Below are positions 5,469 through 7,694 of a DNA stretch of 7,694 nucleotides, piece after piece (position 1 is the stretch's first letter; each line of letters starts with the position of its first letter). The stretch lies in assembly GCA_030038695.1 (NCBI GenBank), contig JASHSN010000204.1, positions 1 to 7,694 of the forward strand, in the 5' to 3' direction. A program made the translations under genes and the position numbers. The notes beneath the pieces were generated by a model, which did not search any database, was not told where the DNA came from, and saw only the letters and a program-made list of their open reading frames with translations. This DNA is from Nitrososphaeraceae archaeon (GTDB lineage Archaea; Thermoproteota; Nitrososphaeria; Nitrososphaerales; Nitrososphaeraceae).

Positions 5469-5822
5469 ATGGATTACAAGCGCATCCATGAAAGCATTAT
5501 GAAAAGCGATCCAAGGATTAGATTAGTTACGATATGTGATCTAAACGGCAAAATTATGCACTCTGAACATCGTGAAGGTGTGAAAAATCTGCTCACTCCA
5601 GAGGAGAGTAAGAGATCACTAGAATTAGCTGTGAACGCATGGAAGACGCGGAGTGAACTGACTCCAAAGATCGGGAAAGGAAAATATGTACTGGCAGAAT
5701 ACGAAAAGATAAAACGGATTACTATGCCGTTGGGAGAAAACCACCTTCTTTATGTAACTACAGAAATAGATGCCGATCATTCTGTGATAACCAGTACTGT
5801 AGCAAAGTTGGACTTGCGATAG
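5469..5822 (+). CDS. small soluble protein, resembles a thaumarchaeal family of unknown function (DUF6659-like)
   Basis: A 117-residue protein with no signal peptide, membrane segment or cysteine cluster (a single Cys at 23). The order of segments is an N-terminal helix, the strand IRLVTICDLNGKIMHSEHR (17-35), a helical middle section after LTPEES (42-47), KGKYVLAEYEKIKRITMP (70-87), and HLLYVTTEIDADHS (92-105). The strand-turn 'CDLNGKIM' and the later 'LLYVTTE' strand suggest a roadblock/LC7 or profilin-like alpha/beta fold. I recall closely similar short proteins, often in several copies, in Nitrososphaera-type genomes, possibly grouped as DUF6659; that family name is from memory. No catalytic motif is visible, so I assign no function. 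ATG start fits the TATA box upstream. It stands alone, flanked by non-coding DNA on both sides. Confidence 0.8.
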   Translation: MDYKRIHESIMKSDPRIRLVTICDLNGKIMHSEHREGVKNLLTPEESKRSLELAVNAWKTRSELTPKIGKGKYVLAEYEKIKRITMPLGENHLLYVTTEIDADHSVITSTVAKLDLR

Positions 5823-5999
5823 GCTAGAGTGAGAGTAAAGGTACAAAAGCTAATGCAATAAGACTAGTTGAGAATGCAGGTGCTACCAAGAGTCAACCTG
5901 CAGCACTTCAAAGTACCTCTAATCTTCTGCGGATGGTATAACATACTTGTGAATTTCAAAAGACAAAAACACTTATCTATCAATCATAAAAAAAATAAA
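5823..5999. other. non-coding stretch with a 7-bp hairpin
   Basis: No convincing gene. TGCAGGT (5875-5881) and ACCTGCA (5896-5902) form a perfect 7-bp stem with a 14-base loop, and AGGTAC (5839-5844) with GTACCT (5913-5918) could close an outer stem around it. This may be the 3' UTR of the preceding gene. The A-rich run before 6000 probably included the promoter of the former DUF202 gene. Confidence 0.35.
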
Positions 6000-6427
6000 A
6001 TGACAGAAGACAAAACCTACATACACTACCTGATCGTTCAACCCAGTTTCTGGTCAACGAAAGGACCTTTCTAGCATCGCTACGAACCTCCGTGGCGCTG
6101 ATTGGACTTGGTTTTGTACTATCTCGATTTGAGCTTTTTTTATGAGAACTTGGAATTAGAACGAACGAAAGTATTGCACAACAGTCAATTCATTCTCATT
6201 CCTCTTTGCTCGGAATCACTATGGTGTTTCTTGGAGCTGCACTAATCATATAATGCATTAAAAAATATTTGGAAACGAATAAAACAATACAAAGAGGAAC
6301 GTATACGCCGAAAGACTAGCCCATCTACGCCTTAACTATAGGCGTCGTTATTTTCAGTTTCATTTTAGCTTTTATTATAACAACCATCCTTGTTAATAAT
6401 TCTCTTTATTTTACGACATCAAGATAG
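6000..6427 (+). pseudogene. decayed DUF202-family membrane protein gene
   Basis: From 6053 one reading frame gives the DUF202 signature VNERTFLASLRTS followed by VALIGLGFVLSRFELFL, then GITMVFLGAALII, RGTYTPKD and VVIFSFILAFIITTILV. This is the family's conserved N-terminal motif (ANERTFLAWLRTS in intact members) and its three membrane helices in the right order and spacing. The frame is broken by TGA at 6143, TAA at 6251 and TAG at 6317, and ends at TAG 6425. The ATG at 6000 begins a plausible N terminus (MTEDKTYI) but lies in another frame, so a frameshift occurred between about 6024 and 6045. The helix-coding stretches are otherwise continuous with no indel after 6053, suggesting fairly recent loss by point mutation. 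DUF202 (YidH-like) proteins are small membrane proteins of unknown function. Confidence 0.85.
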
Positions 6428-6805
6428 AAATCGGTCCCAACCATATACTTGGATAAAGTACTCCTCACGTGCTACTGCAAAATAGCTCCAATTTTATTGG
6501 CCTTCTAATATCAGATATTTAAGCACGGTTCTCATCACGATTATTATATACAGGTATCGGAGCCTTCGGATTCATCACTGGGATAGTGTACCCAAAGATT
6601 TAGAAGAAGGCATACCAAAATTGGCCGAGCAGTGAAGATCACAAGATAATTATGACTATTGAGTTTTTAGTTGAATCCGTAGTATATCCCCTGCCTTATC
6701 AGTCGTTTGCTGGCAATATGTGCAAATTATTTTGTTTCTTACACAACATACATTTACATCATAGTAATTCAAACGTTCTTTGAATTTTTGTTAGCGGTAA
6801 TAAAG
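6428..6805 (+). other. intergenic stretch, possible second membrane-protein relic, before cdvC
   Basis: No intact gene. In the frame of 6553, TGIGAFGFITGIVYPKI precedes a TAG at 6601 and then KKAYQNWPSSEDHKI and IEFLVESVVYPLPY; this reads like a hydrophobic segment with a charged loop and may be a degraded gene, but I do not recognise the family. In the frame of cdvC, the stretch from about 6685 to 6805 is open and hydrophobic, with YIYIIVIQTFFEFLLAVIK. TATTTAA at 6516-6522 is TATA-like, but 290 bases from cdvC. No clear TATA box is seen 25-30 bases before the cdvC ATG. Confidence 0.3.
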
Positions 6806-7694
6806 ATGAGTTTGGCTCCCCAAGAATTAGAAAATAGCGCAAGCAAATATGCCGCTGAAGCAATTAGATTAGATTCAAAAGGCTCGCGCGGAATGGCCAT
6901 ACAATCATATCAGCGCGCAATTGAGTCTCTTGTAAAGCTTGTGCAGGTATATCCAGAATACAAGTTAAATAAAATCTATATCGAGAGAGCTGCTGCATAT
7001 CAAAATAGAATTGAAACATTGCGCATGTCACACAAGCTCGATGGAAGTCCGACGGAGCCCAAGGAAACCACTCCTGAGACTCGAATATCTAAAGCAAATA
7101 ATGATGCTAGGGGGGCCGGAAGTACTAATGCACACGCTGGCGAACCAGTGGATGCTGCCTTAGATGATCTCGTTATGAAGGAAAAACCAACGGTTCGCTG
7201 GCATGAAGTAATTGGGCAGGAGGACGCTAAACGAGCCATAAGGGAGTCTATCGTTTATCCTACAAAAAGAGCAGATTTGTTTCCTTTAGGATGGCCCAGA
7301 GGCATATTACTTTATGGACCCCCGGGGTGCGGAAAGACGTTAATCGCAGCTGCGGCTGCGGCAGAGATTGATGGCTATTTTATCAATGTCGACGCAGCTT
7401 CTATGATGAGCAAGTGGCTAGGTGAAGCAGAAAAAAACGTCTCAAAATTATTTGCTATGGCACGTAAACTCAACGAGAATGAAAACGCTCCGGTACTCCT
7501 CTTTATTGATGAAATAGACTCTCTGCTCGGGACCAGAAATGGAGAGGTCGGTGGTGAAGTGAGGGTAAAGAATCAATTCCTTACAGAAATGGACGGAATA
7601 AATAGTAAATCGAAAGAGTTACTTCTGTACGTTATAGGTGCAACAAATAAACCATGGACTTTAGAAGCAGGATTCCTTAGGAGATTCCAAAAAA
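6806..7694 (+). CDS. cdvC: CdvC/Vps4-type AAA+ ATPase of the ESCRT-like cell division machinery (3' end outside window)
   Basis: The first 296 residues are present and the gene runs off the window; Vps4/CdvC proteins are about 370-390 residues, so some 80 residues are missing. Residues 1-75 form an MIT domain, the three-helix bundle that binds CdvB/ESCRT-III tails (AAEAIRLDSKGSRGMAI, then YQNRIETL). A Ser/Thr/Glu/Gly-rich linker (about 78-120) precedes the AAA+ domain: WHEVIGQEDAK (132-142), Walker A GPPGCGKT (171-178), pore loop KWLG (203-206), Walker B LLFIDEID (231-238), sensor 1 ATN (279-281) and the arginine pair LRRF (291-294). The ATPase remodels or disassembles CdvB polymers at the division site. 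ATG 6806 matches the N terminus I recall for thaumarchaeal CdvC; an upstream in-frame open stretch is hydrophobic and unlike the family. CdvA and CdvB are not in this window. Confidence 0.95.
   Translation, partial: MSLAPQELENSASKYAAEAIRLDSKGSRGMAIQSYQRAIESLVKLVQVYPEYKLNKIYIERAAAYQNRIETLRMSHKLDGSPTEPKETTPETRISKANNDARGAGSTNAHAGEPVDAALDDLVMKEKPTVRWHEVIGQEDAKRAIRESIVYPTKRADLFPLGWPRGILLYGPPGCGKTLIAAAAAAEIDGYFINVDAASMMSKWLGEAEKNVSKLFAMARKLNENENAPVLLFIDEIDSLLGTRNGEVGGEVRVKNQFLTEMDGINSKSKELLLYVIGATNKPWTLEAGFLRRFQK

Noticed and set aside
5868..6074. Plus-strand reading frame of 68 codons
   Set aside because: Its first part is low-complexity and Lys/Asn-rich, and its end reads through the DUF202 pseudogene in the wrong frame. 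Only the stretch from ATG 6000 is likely to be a true former N terminus.

Overview
The window looks like a chromosomal segment of an ammonia-oxidising-type archaeon (Thaumarchaeota/Nitrososphaeria), probably a moderately AT-rich Nitrososphaera-like lineage. The evidence is an archaeal riboflavin pathway (GTP cyclohydrolase III and the stand-alone reductase), a DnaJ-ferredoxin fusion of the kind shared by Thaumarchaeota and plants, a CdvC/Vps4-type cell-division ATPase, and TATA-box promoters with short or absent leaders. Identification rests on recognised motifs and gene content; no database search was run.

Region 1 (1-3997) is a compact five-gene riboflavin operon on the + strand: ribB, ribH, arfA, a metal-dependent amidohydrolase, arfC. 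The last four genes overlap one another by 4 to 17 bases, and four of the five appear to start with TTG. ArfA opens the GTP ring, ArfC reduces the ribose side chain, RibB makes the four-carbon unit from ribulose 5-phosphate, and RibH joins the two branches into lumazine. The amidohydrolase sits between arfA and arfC and has a deaminase-type active site, so it is a candidate for a pathway step with no other gene here (pyrimidine deamination, or the ArfB deformylation). A TATA box and two short inverted repeats precede the operon; an oligo-T tract follows it.

Region 2 (3998-4637) carries a DnaJ-ferredoxin fusion gene with a perfect 14-bp palindrome placed between its likely TATA box and transcription start. 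Region 3 (4638-5468) is about 830 bases with no credible protein gene. It holds tandem hairpins and, at 4936-5175, a strong candidate for a structured non-coding RNA of about 235-240 nt, with a TATA box at the right distance, a 10-bp terminal helix, three clear internal hairpins and a T5 terminator. It lacks the RNase P and SRP RNA signatures I looked for.

Region 4 (5469-5822) encodes a 117-residue soluble protein resembling a small thaumarchaeal family of unknown function. Region 5 (5823-6805) is a decaying stretch containing a DUF202-family membrane-protein pseudogene (three in-frame stops of three different types plus an N-terminal frameshift) and a possible second membrane-protein relic. 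Region 6 (6806 to the end) is the MIT domain and most of the AAA+ domain of CdvC, cut by the window edge.
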